A model generated the notes under the pieces. It was not told the origin of the DNA, did not search any database, and saw only the letters and a list, made by a program, of their open reading frames with translations. From Kappaphycus alvarezii (lineage: Eukaryota > Rhodophyta > Florideophyceae > Gigartinales > Solieriaceae), in the NCBI GenBank assembly GCA_002205965.3, contig NADL03000021.1, forward strand, positions 310,001 through 374,000: a stretch of DNA of 64,000 nucleotides, in the 5' to 3' direction. A program made the translations under genes and the position numbers. Below, one piece after another: positions 1-9,620 of the stretch; positions within the stretch are counted from its first letter, which is position 1, and the number at the start of each line of letters is the position of its first letter.

Positions 1-204
1 TGCCGGATACATGAGTTAGGAGAGGAGTTGGAGAAAGAAAGGCGGGATTATAGTGATGCATTTTTGGGGGGTAGCGGAACAGGAGTGCGTTCCCTGCTGA
101 GGTATCAGACGACCGATTTGAATCGCATCGCCATTTGAACAAGAAAAGATTCCAAGTATTGAAAGGAGATTGTATGCAGGAGAACGGAGATTAGGGCAGA
201 TACC
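1..204. other. No recognisable feature
   Basis: I see no coding similarity or structured repeat in this leading stretch. It precedes the GTAC-rich array. Confidence 0.4.
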
Positions 205-376
205 CTACTCTCTACTGTACTACAGGACCGTACACAACAACGTACACAACAGTACTGTACTGTACCCCTAACGACTGTACCGTTGCGTACAACCTCACGG
301 GGTACCGTACTGTTGTACAGTATGTACGGTACAGTACCGTACTTTTTACAGTATTAACCTGTTTCCGTACAACTGT
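205..376. repeat. GTAC-rich palindrome-dense stretch
   Basis: About sixteen copies of the self-complementary tetramer GTAC occur in roughly 170 bp, many in the contexts TACTGTAC, GTACCGTAC and CAGTACTG. Chance expectation is below one. The array is not a fixed-period tandem repeat. It ends immediately before the first recognisable codons of the truncated reverse transcriptase at about 376. It could be simple-sequence DNA, a cluster of binding sites or a damaged hairpin-forming repeat. Confidence 0.7.
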
Positions 377-891
377 AATGGGCGCCTTCAACTGCGTTGA
401 TCCGCAAGCAATCCTGGACATGCTGCCATCAGGTGTCCTCTCGCCCGCCCGATTTGCAAACATGGAGTACGGTTCCTCGCGACCACCGCTAATCGTCCCA
501 ACCTGGAGCAGACGATTCTTTCTAGCGCCCAGGGAACCCAGTAAGGGACCCTGCGAGTATGCTCTTTTTCTCGTTGACGATCCAGCCGCCGGATCGGGTC
601 GCCGAGGAGGAGAGTATCATTTTGAACCACTGGTACGCTGATGACGGCACAATAATTGGGTCACTCGATAGTCTACGGCGAGCCCTACGGTTTCTCGCGC
701 TCTACGGCCCGTCCCATAGTCTGTTTATCAACCACCACAAGACCCGCATCTCATGGGCGCACACTTCACCAGTTGACCGCGCGGCCTTTCTGGCCAAGTT
801 CCGCTCTCGGAATGCGCCGGCGACGGGTTTGAGCTCCTTGGGGCCCCGTTGGGGCAGAATGTCTTTGGAGGCAGCGTTAACCAACGGGTAA
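376..891 (+). pseudogene. Reverse transcriptase fragment of non-LTR copy A
   Basis: The fragment begins at the GAFN part of RT motif A, where copy B has DAHNAFN. Motif B follows in another frame at about 549-590 (DPASMLFFSLTIQP). The catalytic YADD box lies at 634-645, and a K-T-R segment follows near 740, as in copy B. At least two frame changes lie between these motifs. The polymerase would have primed from a nicked chromosomal target. The fingers and the rest of the 5' ORF are absent. Confidence 0.8.
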
Positions 892-1378
892 CGCTGCCGT
901 CATCAAGACATTCTTACGCAGCAAGGTAGAGGGGTGCCGCCACACCCTTGCGTTGCTGGAAGAGGTCCGAGACCCCCGGGCTGGTTTCCACATGCATTGC
1001 CTATGTGCCTCTGCATGCCGGGTGATTTACACATTTCGGCTTGCTGACCCTCAGCACGCCGCTGAGGCTGCAGTTGAGGTTGACTCCCTGCAGCGGTCCG
1101 CCTACGGCGAGCTTCATAAGGTCCCCCTCACGGATGACGCCTGGGAGCAAGCATGTCTCCCCCTCCGTCTTGGGGGGCACGGGTTCTCCGGGATCGGTCC
1201 CGCACTGCACGCGGCTGTCGCCGCCAGCATTCTAGACTCTGCCCCCGCCTGCTTACGCACATCGGTCTACGGTACACCCCGCTCCGTCGCCGTACTTGGG
1301 AAACGGGCTCGTGGTGATCGATCCTTCCTGGTCAACAAGGCACGCCCGCCTCTGCCCAATTTTGTCCGCCAGATATAA
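892..1378 (+). pseudogene. Post-RT region of non-LTR copy A
   Basis: The segment 953-1378 reads through without stops. It shares with copy B a CASAC segment and the motif LPLR-x-GGHGF near 1161-1190, followed by an Ala-rich stretch. This corresponds to the thumb/linker between RT and the C-terminal zinc knuckle. I infer no separate function. A stop at 1376-1378 interrupts it. Confidence 0.65.
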
Positions 1379-1655
1379 GGGGTTCCGTTCGTCACTGACC
1401 TCGGCGCCTTTGACCTCGCCTCCCTTGTTGACATGCCCGTCAACCTGCAATCTCATCTAAATCGGGCACAGCAAAGGGCCCTGGCAAAGGAATTTTGGGA
1501 AGACGACCTATGGAAGAGGGTGCCGCATCCCAGCTGCCACTCCGAGGAATCCACACGTCACCGACCTGACCTTTCGTCAAAGCGCTGTCGCGGCGTTCCT
1601 ATGTGCCCATCCCACCATTGCGACGAAGGTATCGTCGGAGCACAGGAGCATCATA
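1379..1655 (+). pseudogene. Linker remnant between RT and RLE, copy A
   Basis: This is coding-like but frameshifted sequence between the thumb region and the zinc knuckle. A Lys/Glu segment near 1480-1510 resembles the SFWKDDEWARF-type segment of copy B near 31100, in a different frame. Confidence 0.4.
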
Positions 1656-1980
1656 TTGCGCAGGCACCTCGGTCTCCCAGTCTACACAGACTCGGTGCCT
1701 TTGAAATGCCACCATTGCCAGCAGGACCTGGATGTCCATTACGACCATGCCGTAGACCGCTGCGTCTCAGAGTTTGGACGCATTCACCGCCACAACTCCG
1801 TTCGCAACTTGTTTGCGTGGCACGTTTCCCGCTCCGCCGGCCTTGACTACGAATTTGAAGTTGAGAATCTCCTCCCCGGTACGGCCTACAGGCCCGCCGA
1901 CATTCTCCTCGTGTAATCCCCCGATGACACTGAAGCTGGCCTGCCGGACCGGCCCATTGCAGGCGACGTCTCCGTGACGT
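1656..1980 (+). pseudogene. Zinc knuckle and restriction-like endonuclease, copy A
   Basis: A CX2CX9HX4C cluster (first Cys at about 1706) is followed by an RxHRH segment and then RPADILL near 1890-1912. The stop at 1914-1916 and a frame change separate this from DVSVTSAF near 1965-1985. In copy B the corresponding segments are RPADILV and DVTVSSPF. Spaced PD and D-x-T/S motifs after a CCHC knuckle are the hallmark of the RLE domain that nicks the target in R2-like elements. The assignment to RLE is by motif order, not by alignment. Confidence 0.65.
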
Positions 1981-2396
1981 CCGCGTTCAAGCAGTCCTCA
2001 CTCACCAAAGCGACGCAAGTCGCCGGTGGGGCTGCTGCCCTCACTCACCGCCGCAAGGTGCAGGAACTTACAGCACAAGTTGTCAAGGCGCCTGGTGTCC
2101 CTCTCCCTGCCCCCCGCGACCCAAGTTTCCGATTCCAGCCTCTGGTTTTCGACTGCTTTGGTGCCCTGTGTCCGGAGACGGTATTATTTATCGAAGAGTT
2201 TGTACCACGTGTAGCCAGGAAATGCCACACCTCGGACCCTACTATTCGAACACGCATCTACCAGCGTATCAGTTGCGCTTTGTAGGCATCAGTGGCTGTG
2301 GCCATCATATCGCGCGCCTCACTGCACGTGACCGGTTTGGTCCATCCAGTTAGTTTCAAATGAAGAGTCGGTCAGTCGGTGCACACTCAAGATAAG
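1974..2396 (+). pseudogene. C-terminal tail of non-LTR copy A
   Basis: The segment contains FQPLVFDCFGAL, a helical region and a QRIS box near 2262-2274. It matches, at the level of a sparse pattern, the C-terminal scraps near 9.5, 26.3, 54.4 and 62.1 kb, which carry GGWH and QR boxes. The frame then breaks, and the last 134 bp recur inverted at 2719-2853. I take this as the C-terminus plus 3' UTR of the element. Confidence 0.6.
2263..2396 (+). repeat. Left arm of 134-bp inverted repeat (element 3' tail)
   Basis: The sequence from GCGTATCAGTTGCG to CACTCAAGATAAG recurs on the opposite strand at 2719-2853 with scattered mismatches. Both arms end at the same GATAAG, as expected if two copies of one element were inserted tail to tail. 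The spacer is about 322 bp. Confidence 0.85.
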
Positions 2397-2718
2397 GGGA
2401 ACGTTTTTGGGTGGGTTACTACGAGTGATTTACATACTGGTTGGGAGGCCTGCCAAAACGGTGCTACTGCTGGGTCTACAGAAAGGGTACGGTTAGAGAG
2501 CTTTCCAGCCGACTAAAACGTGGCTGAGAGCCCGCTCAGCAATCACGCGGCGTTTGAGGTGACCATCAACGCGGCATGTCGCTGAAGGAGAATGGCCAGC
2601 ACCTTGGAGTATTGATCCATCGCTCGGCTGGCTACCGAACGTTCCACTTCCGTAGTGAGAGAGGTAATGAGGAATTATCATTCTTGTTGGAAAAGAAGGA
2701 TCTTTACTGATTACTGTA
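2397..2718. other. Spacer between inverted 3' tails
   Basis: This 322-bp loop between the inverted tails has no recognisable gene. A 62-residue minus-strand reading frame has no family resemblance, and I treat it as chance. Confidence 0.5.
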
Positions 2719-2982
2719 CTTATCTTGAGTGTGCACCGACTTGCCGACTATTCCGGTAAGAACTAACTGGATGGACCAAATCGGTAACGTGCAGTGAGGC
2801 GCGCGATATGATGGCCATAGCCACCGCCAACCACAAAGCGCAACTGATACGCTATTAGCTGATGTCATGCCAAGGAGATGGAATGGTTTGTGGCTTTGAG
2901 CAAATTCCACAGTGAGCAGCTCCGCCAAAACCAAGACCTTTTTGTAGATGCTGCTTACTATGTAGATAATATGTATGTACAA
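2719..2982 (-). mobile_element. 3' tail of a second non-LTR copy, inverted
   Basis: On the minus strand this repeats the 3' end of copy A and ends at the same GATAAG. DNA similarity is clear over 2719-2853 and fades beyond. It is probably a severely 5'-truncated insertion of the same family in opposite orientation. Confidence 0.65.
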
Positions 2983-3143
2983 ATTACATACATATTATCG
3001 TGCTTCTGCGCATAACGACTCACGTATGACTGTTGGTACGAGCTAAAAGTGATAATTTTTGAAACTCGAAAAGATAGATCTAAAAAGCAATTTTATTTTA
3101 GGAATGCAGCTTTTGAGGGCTTATCTCTGAAACAGGTGCCTTA

Positions 3144-3383
3144 TGAGAGCACCAAAAGCCTAACAAAATGACGAACTGCGTATTCTGTTTTTTCCCTCCT
3201 TTTTCCACTTCTGCCTCCTCTCTCTGCATTGTCCAGGAGGATCAGGTTTTTATATAAACACGAGAAAATAAAAGGGAGGCCTCCAGCCTCCCATTTACCA
3301 CTAAGACTCAACCGTTCATTCGAGATTCCATAATGTAATCTAGATTCCAAAAGGGTACCACGAGTACATTGGGGTATCCAAAA
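3144..3383 (-). repeat. 3' LTR of the Ty3/gypsy element
   Basis: About 240 bp matching 8784-9028 along its length with scattered substitutions and small indels. Shared landmarks are GCCTAACAAAATGACGAACT, the CT-rich run, CATTGTCCAGGAGGATCAGG and CATTCGAGAT. The polypurine segment AATGGGGGCAGA adjoins it on the internal side. The terminal TG on the minus strand has become TT. Confidence 0.9.
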
Positions 3384-3988
3384 TCTGCCCCCATTGAAAA
3401 TTGCCACGCCCTCGCGGCATTCATTGCGGTGTTTCCACCTCCTCAATTCGATCAATCAAACATAACTCACCACCAATTTGCGGCCTATAGCCCACCTTGG
3501 TAGTGTCTTTGCTCTGTCGGGTAGGTCTCGAGTTCGGGGCACGGGAGGTCTCCCTTGTCGGAAGGCCTACCCGATGTTTAGCCCTAACTGCACGCAGGAC
3601 ACGTCTCCGCATTTCCCACGTGTTCAGTATTAGCAAATATGCACCTCCACTGCAATTGAAAATGAAGTCGATACAAGTCTGGAGCTGAAATCACACATTC
3701 CCACCCGACGCCCGACAAGCAACCAATTCTCCTGTTCCCCCAAACTTCCTCCGCGATCATCCCCCTCCTTCTTTTCCATCTTGCTCCCCTTACGCACATG
3801 ACTACCCTGCGCCGCTTTACCCAACAGGCCCCGCTTGCTTGCGCCGCTTTGCACGCCCCCTTTTGTTTCCTATCCTATCAGTTTTCCCAACCATGCATAT
3901 TAATTGTGCACACTTGCGCCGCGACCCACAAACCTCCGCAACCGATGCTGGTGAACGCCTCGTTTGGTTCGCTTCCATTTCCCGTTCT
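3384..3988 (-). other. 3' non-coding part of the Ty3/gypsy element
   Basis: This lies between the integrase stop and the 3' LTR. Short frames occur on both strands, but none shows a chromodomain or other known motif. It may hold a decayed integrase C-terminal extension. Confidence 0.4.
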
Positions 3989-5043
3989 CTAACATGTAAG
4001 ATGGATGCCGGCCTCGACTACAATATAAGGACCAACCCACTTTGTTTCCAGTGCTCTTGATTTTCTCGGGCGCCTTTTCAAAACCAAATCTCCAACTTGA
4101 AACGCCGGATGCTCATCGTTGCCAGACACCTCGCGGTCAATTTTGGATGACCATACACTTTCTAGTTCTACCATTCGGCCGTCTGTTTCAGTTAGACCGC
4201 ACCCAATTGCGAAGCTGGGAAAGGGGACCAACGTCCTTTCTTGCCAAACATCATGAAGAATGGGGAAAACCCGTCTCGTCTGTTTCGATGGCCGTATGCC
4301 TGCACCACATCCGGAATAATTTTGTCCCAATCTTTTCCTGTGGACCACATTACTTTCGCTACTGCTATCTTCAAGGTTCCAATCATGTGCTCTCCTGTTT
4401 GCATAGGTACTGTACTCTGCAACTGGCCTCCACGCAATCCCATGGTGGCGCAAGTACATTCCGAAACCTGTTGCGGTGAAGGAAGGTCCGTTGTCCGTGA
4501 CGATTTCTCTTGGATATCCGAACACCGAAATAATTTCCCTTTGCACGAAAGCAATGGAGACGTCACATGTTTCGCTGGCTGTTGCCTTGACAATTGGCCA
4601 GTCGCTAAGATGTTCGACTGCAACGAGTGCGAACCTGTTTCCATCTTGTGACTCTATCAGAGGCTCTGTTAAATCCATTAAAAATGTGTCAAGTAACCCA
4701 GTGACTGGTTGCCGCAAGTTGGACTTGTATCGTTTGTCAGACGCAGCCTTTTGGCATTCTTCGCAGGAGCGCACATACGTTCGAATATCCCTTGCCATAG
4801 TCGGCCACCAAAAGCGTTCAGGGACAAATTGATTTGTTACTGCATATTCCAGTGGCCTATATGATCATGCAACGCGTTCAGAATTTTTACCCTGGCTTCT
4901 GTCGGAGGTACCACTCTCAGACCTCCGTTCGTACGGCGAAAGAGGGTGTTTTGGGATGCCAAGTAATGCTTTGCCTGTCGGTAATGCCATTTCTCAAGAC
5001 TAGTGCTATCCAGCGTGTATAAGTGCCGCTGAATTTGGCTCAA
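3989..5043 (-). pseudogene. Integrase of the Ty3/gypsy element
   Basis: Integrase inserts the element cDNA into the chromosome. The HHCC zinc region is split. Its histidine half (LHDHIGHWN) is near 4840-4865 and its cysteine half (SCEECQKA) is near 4740-4765. The catalytic core shows the first Asp in a FLMDLTEP box and the second Asp in VTDNGPSF. The segment around the expected catalytic Glu (MQTGEHMIGTLK) lies in another frame at about 4410-4445. The C-terminal FQVGDLVLKRR and KWVGPY boxes near 4010-4110 return to the first frame. The long 269-codon frame therefore passes through a misread middle section, which implies two offsetting frameshifts. Confidence 0.85.
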
Positions 5044-5166
5044 TCCTTACTCGAATGAACCGCCCGTACTGCTCACGTCGATGGTGTACAATTATTCCGC
5101 AACCCTTGTGCCCAGGTACTTTTCAATGCCTTCCACATTCTCATGCCGTTCTTCGTCATCATTGTT

Positions 5167-5628
5167 TCATTCCAGCATGGTGGGAGTACCGAGGCGACTA
5201 AGGTAATCTGCAATGGCATTCTGGACTCCGGGCTTGTGACGGATCTCAAACACAAACTCCGCCATGAAATACAGCACTCTGCTTAGTCTTCCGTGGACGT
5301 CTTTCTTCGCAAACGTGGTGCGAAGTGCCTGATGATTTGAATACAAGACAAACGGGGTTTCCAGGATATAATGGCGAAATTTCTTGAGGGCGAATATCAC
5401 TGCGGCAGCTTCCCTCTCAAATGTGCTGTAGTTTTGTTCTGCCGCTTGTAGTGTTCTGCTTGCGTATTGCGTGGGGTGCTCGAAGCCTTCATCATCCTTC
5501 TGGACAAGCACGGCCCTCACTTCGTAATTTGAAGCGTCTTTACACACAATGAAAGGCTTTGAAAAGTTGGGCAATGCAAGGACTGGCGGACTGGCCATTC
5601 TTCTCTTCAGTTCTTCAAACGCTCTCAT
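5167..5628 (-). pseudogene. RNase H of the Ty3/gypsy element
   Basis: This is the retroviral-type RNase H that removes RNA from the RNA/DNA hybrid. Visible boxes are CKDASNYEVRAVLVQ, FEREAAAVIFALKKFRHY with the conserved Glu, SNHQAL where TDHQAL is usual, and KPGVQNAIADYLSR with the last Asp. The D-to-N change in the NHQAL box and the NYEV loop in place of a Gly-rich loop suggest lost activity. The segment sits between RT and integrase as in all Ty3 elements. Confidence 0.85.
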
Positions 5629-5671
5629 TTCCTCTTAAGTCCAAACAAATTGGGCCTTCACGCTCTTGAGT

Positions 5672-6525
5672 TCATGTAGAGGAGCTGCTACATTGGCGAA
5701 GCCTTTCACGAACCGGCGGTAGTATGACGCCATGCCAAGGAAACTGTAGTCCCTTTTTCGTTGTTGGCCTGGATGCATTTGCGATAGTTATAGTCTTTTG
5801 AGGGTCTGTGAGAACGGCAACGCCGCCCACTACGTGTCCTAGAATCCCAACTTCTTTCAAACCGAAGTGGCAATTTTTCAATTTGAGTTTGAGCCCGACT
5901 CCTCGAAGTCGATCAAACACAATTTGCAGATGCCTGATGTGCTCATTCCACGTTTGGGACTTCACTATGATGTCATCAATGTACACCACACAAAGGAAAG
6001 GTCCTCTAAAAAAATTGTCGCTGCTCTTTGAAAACGTGGGGGCCGTTCTTGGCACCAAATGGCATCACAGAGAGCAGAAAGATCCGTACTTGCACCTAAA
6101 GTGGTCATCTCCTGTACTTTTTCATCCAAACTGATTTCCAATACCCAGTGAACAGGTCAAGGCTCAAGAAGATTTCCCCACCACTAGCTTCGTCAATTAG
6201 TTCTTCAATTTTCGGGATCGGCCATTTTCAGCTTTCATTCGTTTTTCAAGAGGCGATAATGAACACAGAATCGCGACTCGCCATTTTTTTTCGTGGCAAT
6301 GACGACGACAAACCCTCATGGTGAACATGAAGGGCGAATGATGCCCGCATCCAGCATCTTAGCAATCTCTTGCTTTACAGCATCGTTGTATTTAACGGGC
6401 ATTCTTCTTACCGGCTCACATATCGGCGTATAGTCGTTCAGCTCAAAGCTATGAATAAATGGAACCTTCCCCAGGGTAATTTTCTCAGTAGTCCAGGCTA
6501 CCACCTTTTCCAAGTCGGAAGACAA
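5672..6525 (-). pseudogene. Reverse transcriptase of the Ty3/gypsy element
   Basis: The N-terminal part (6316-6525) contains PICEPVRRMP and the IAKMLDAGIIRPS motif that opens Ty3-type RT. After a degraded stretch, 5672-6058 carries the catalytic VVYIDDIIVKS box (YIDD at 5972-5983) and the LGHVVGG box. Sequence between them retains RT-like codons but is broken by frameshifts. The first two catalytic motifs are not in one frame with YIDD. Confidence 0.85.
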
Positions 6526-6945
6526 TAACAGCTTTGTTACATCACGCTGCTCCTTTGGTGGAAAGGCTTACAGTGCCCTACTCAATATGGCCGACTACTC
6601 TTCACTGAGTCCTCTTGCTTGCGGTATGCCAGTTGCGTTACTTTCACCATGCTTCGCATTAGTTTCCGATGATTCGCTTGCCGGTGGCTTTTGTGGCTCA
6701 TTTTCTTGCATAAAAATCATGAATTCTCCCGTTTCGTCTCCTCTAATGTTACTAGATCCAACTGAGCTTTACTCTTCTACTACTAAAACTGCATCGGAGT
6801 CGTCTAAAGTCATCAAGCCCACCTGAGTCAGATGTGAACTCATCGCTCTCCTCTCCGCGTTCTTCTATCCCTTCATTTATCAATGGAAGCGTCGCAGTGA
6901 TGGATCCATTTCCCAGTAGAAAGGTTACCATACCTTGCCTTAGGT

Positions 6946-7598
6946 CTATTCAGTTCCGAGAGCTTCCATGGCAGGTGTTTCAACGATGAGATCAAATGGA
7001 GAATCCATGAGCACCAGGAAATTTAGCGGAACTGTCAGGGTTACCAAAGACACAGGGACACTGGTCACTTCTCCAGACACCCTCGCGTTGTTTCCGTCTG
7101 CGACTTTGATGCGCCAACTTGTTTCACGTGGGTCCAAATTTAGCCTCTGGCACAACCTCTGCGACATTATATTCGGCAGTGCGCCCGTATCCAACAACGC
7201 CCTCACCTGGTAACCATATGCACTGCACTGCATGTTACCATCTTGAGTCTAGTTCTCCTCTGTCTCGAGGGATTCTTCCACTGCATTATCGGCTGGTTGC
7301 TTGCTCTTCCTCTTCTACCTTCCGGAATGTGGACATCATCGCCTTCTTCCTCATCTGGAGCATATCCGTTCTCCTCTTGGACGACGGCAAGCCGTCCTGG
7401 AACTGTTTTCAAGATCTTTCTGAGTGTCTTCTCTGCTTGCTTCGTGTCCTCGCGCAGTAACTGCACAAAGCTTATTCCCGCATTAGCCTGCGAAAGACTT
7501 GCAAGAACATCATAACGTTCGACAAACCCCTCCAGTGGACGGCCGCCATGCTTATTCTTCTTCTTCTTACCTTTCGCCTTTCCCTTAAGCTGCGGCAC
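6946..7598 (-). pseudogene. Aspartic protease and linker of the Ty3/gypsy element
   Basis: A Lys-rich linker (7203-7598, with KGKAKGKKKKNKHGG) leads into a retropepsin domain at 6946-7233 through a frame change near 7220. The active-site box is LLDTGALPNIMS, and the FDLIVETPAMEALG segment corresponds to the ILG region. The protease would cleave the Gag-Pol polyprotein. The catalytic DTG is intact although the frame is not. Confidence 0.8.
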
Positions 7599-8743
7599 GT
7601 TCCTGACGCATCTTTCGGAATCTCAGCAGGATTTAAAATGCTTTGGATCGACATAGGGTTGCCCTATTCGGTTGCCACCCTCTTGGGCAATGGCTCACCG
7701 TCTCTTCCGCGTCGCACAGCATTTACTGTATCCCCCGTATTGGTATTCACATTTCCATGATGATCGTCTTCTGTGATAATCGTAACATTCTGACTCCGGC
7801 TTTGAGAAGCCTGGCTCGGAGGGTTATTACTCTCGTCGGCTTTCCAAACTTTCTGTTTCGTCCAGCAGTCATCACCTGAATGCCCTCTTTTCCCACAATA
7901 CTCGCAGACAACCTTGGCTTTGTCATCGCTCTGCTTCTTCCAGCATGCTTCTACGCTGTGGCCAACCTTGCTGTAATAAGAGCATGTTGGCATATTTCCA
8001 CCGACTTGCGCCCTGTAAATTTGTTATGATCGTACTGGAAAATTTGAGGCAGCCTTTCCCTCATGCTTCTCTCCAGATTTGACCTGTATGAATAAGGAAA
8101 GCTCGGCCAGCTGTGACACATGTACGTCAACCTTATCTTCACCATGAGTTCTGGTCTTTATCGATCTCAATTGTCCATGTACCACTTTATCAGATGAAGT
8201 CTGCAACATGGGAGAGCCTACAGATGAGTGCGGTTCAGAAAACCTTTGTAAAGATTCTGCATTTTCAATGAGACATTCTTTCAACCGCTCTTAGGTCTTT
8301 GGGGCGTGAAACACAACAAAGTCTCGAATACCCTGTTCGAAAACGGCTGCCCTGGTTAGGAAGAATATTTTCTGCTCAGCTGTGAAGGCAGCTGCCTCAT
8401 AAAAACCGTCAGCTTGAGCAACAAAGAGTTCCAATGCACCGACTTCTGTCAAGCGGAGAGATAAAGCTTCTTCTACCATTCTCCTTGATTCTTCTTGCTT
8501 ACCATATTCGCTTAGTGGTGCAGCTCATACCACATCAAACTTCTCGCCTTCATCAGATAGCTTTCCATCGACAGAAAACTTCTTATAGAAGAAATCGAAT
8601 GCCTTTCCGCGAAGATATGTTATCAATGCCCTTGCTTTCTCTTCATCGGAGCCATCTGGCTTGAAAACGTTCTCCACGTAGAACAAGAAGTAGTCTATAT
8701 CAGACTGGTCAGTTCCATCAAACGTAATCACGTTCCCACTCAT
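7599..8743 (-). pseudogene. Gag of the Ty3/gypsy element
   Basis: The likely start is the ATG at 8741-8743 (MSGNVITFDG). The N-terminal segment (LITYLRGKAFDFFYKKF) looks like a retrotransposon capsid. The segment 7664-7993 carries two zinc knuckles. The first, CSYYSKVGHSVEAC, has Tyr where the second Cys should be. The second, CEYCGKRGHSGDDC, fits CX2CX4HX4C. Stops near 8292 and 8525 and frame changes break the gene into at least four pieces. Confidence 0.8.
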
Positions 8744-8763
8744 GTCGCTTGCTGTGTTTGGCA

Positions 8764-8781
8764 CCCTCCACAAGAGTGCCA
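8764..8781 (-). promoter_or_regulatory. Candidate tRNA primer binding site
   Basis: Two bases inside the 5' LTR on the minus strand the sequence reads TGGCACTCTTGTGGAGGG. Starting with TGG, complementary to a tRNA CCA end, is the rule for LTR-retrotransposon primer sites. I cannot name the tRNA. Confidence 0.6.
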
Positions 8782-8783
8782 GA

Positions 8784-9028
8784 TGAGAGCACCAACAGCC
8801 TAACAAAATGACGAACTGCGTTTTCTTTTTTCCCCCTCCTTTTTCCTCTTCTCCTCCTCTCTCTGCATTGTCCAGGAGGATCAGGTTTTACTTATACGAA
8901 CACGAAAAAATAAAATGAGAGGCCCCCAGCCTCCCATTCACCACGAAGACTCTCAACTGTCCATTCGAGATTTCATAATGTAATTTAGATTACAAAAGGG
9001 TGCCAAGTGAACATTGTGGTACCCAACA
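8784..9028 (-). repeat. 5' LTR of the Ty3/gypsy element
   Basis: 245 bp, the partner of 3144-3383. On the minus strand it begins TGTTGGGTACC and ends CTCTCA. The 5-bp CCTTG outside it pairs with CCTTA at the other end. Confidence 0.9.
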
Positions 9029-9197
9029 CCTTGCATGGGGAAAATCTTTTTTCCTCGAATTAAACTAACTTTATAGCAGGGAGATTCTATTCTTGCAGCC
9101 TGAGAGCTTTCCGATGATACCCATAAGACTTGTGAAGAGCGCGCTGTTCAGATTTAAAAGTTTCACTTTCTTCAAGGAAATCGTCCCTCGACTCGCA

Positions 9198-9411
9198 AAT
9201 CGGGTATTAATGAATGAAAATTAGGTTAGTGTATGTTCTAAAGCACATCAAATAATTGGTATCTACGCTCTGATATAAGTTTACTGGGCACGAAAACACA
9301 TATCTAACACAGTAAATTAACCCCCCATTTACAAAAATAATTGGTATAAATACTCAGCATGGGGGAACCAAAAAACGGTATTAATCCGGTTCAAGGTCGC
9401 TAGAAGACTGG
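9198..9411 (-). repeat. Dispersed repeat shared with 26.0 kb (3' UTR of a non-LTR family)
   Basis: Blocks such as CATCAAATAATTGGTA, GGGGAACCAA and GTCGCTAGAAG recur in the same order at 26026-26157. This copy carries 85 extra bases, with AATAATTGGT repeated at 9251-9260 and 9336-9345. In both places the block lies just downstream, on the minus strand, of a C-terminal non-LTR coding scrap, so it is probably that element's 3' UTR. Confidence 0.75.
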
Positions 9412-9429
9412 CTATAGGCCAGCTAGCAG

Positions 9430-9600
9430 TCAGGCCTCGTGGCAACGGCCGCAGCTTGCATTTGCATGAATATCCCGCGAACCTACTCGTATGATGGCAT
9501 GACTGCAACGCTTCTTTCCACTTCGTTTACGACGGTTTATTCGTCTAAATACCAACCACTAAGAGTGGATATGCGCATGGAGACGAGTCTGCCTCCAAAG
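9430..9600 (-). pseudogene. C-terminal scrap of a non-LTR retrotransposon, copy C
   Basis: On the minus strand a broken frame reads GRLVSMRIS, then GWYLDE, a stop, and VERSVAV. This parallels GRLIPIPIS, GGWHLDV and VARNVAV in the scrap at 26.2-26.5 kb. The DNA over GAGTCTGCCTC near 9582 also matches the 26.36 kb copy. Two stops lie within 50 codons. It is a 5'-truncated relic. Confidence 0.6.
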
Positions 9601-9620
9601 GAAGTAGCAATGAAGGGTTA

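Larger units (their letters stand above)
376..2396 (+). mobile_element. 5'-truncated non-LTR retrotransposon, copy A (RT plus zinc knuckle plus RLE)
   Basis: Degenerate coding relics lie in order: reverse transcriptase, an LPLR-x-GGHGF linker segment, a CX2CX9HX4C zinc knuckle, a restriction-like endonuclease and a C-terminal helical tail. The same order and motifs recur in the copy at 29.8-31.9 kb, so both belong to one family. This architecture is known for early-branching, RLE-type non-LTR retrotransposons. The 5' part before RT motif A is missing, as expected from incomplete target-primed reverse transcription. Recognisable sequence ends near a GATAAG at 2396, which is also where the inverted tail copy ends. 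Several frameshifts and stops make it non-functional. Confidence 0.75.
3144..9028 (-). mobile_element. Ty3/gypsy LTR retrotransposon, full length but broken
   Basis: The element spans 5,885 bp on the minus strand. Its LTRs are 3144-3383 and 8784-9028. The internal order is gag with CCHC knuckles, aspartic protease, RT, RNase H, integrase, which is the Ty3/gypsy order. The flanking pentamers CCTTA (3139-3143) and CCTTG (9029-9033) are a 5-bp target duplication with one mismatch. Read on the minus strand, the 5' LTR begins TGTTGGGTACC and ends CTCTCA. A TGG-initial primer site follows it, and a GGGGG-containing polypurine tract precedes the 3' LTR. Frameshifts and stops disrupt gag and pol, so it cannot move by itself. 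It is the best preserved element in the window. Confidence 0.9.

Noticed and set aside
4241-4832. Plus-strand frames of 118-145 codons within the Ty3 element
   Set aside because: They are antisense to clear integrase motifs on the minus strand.
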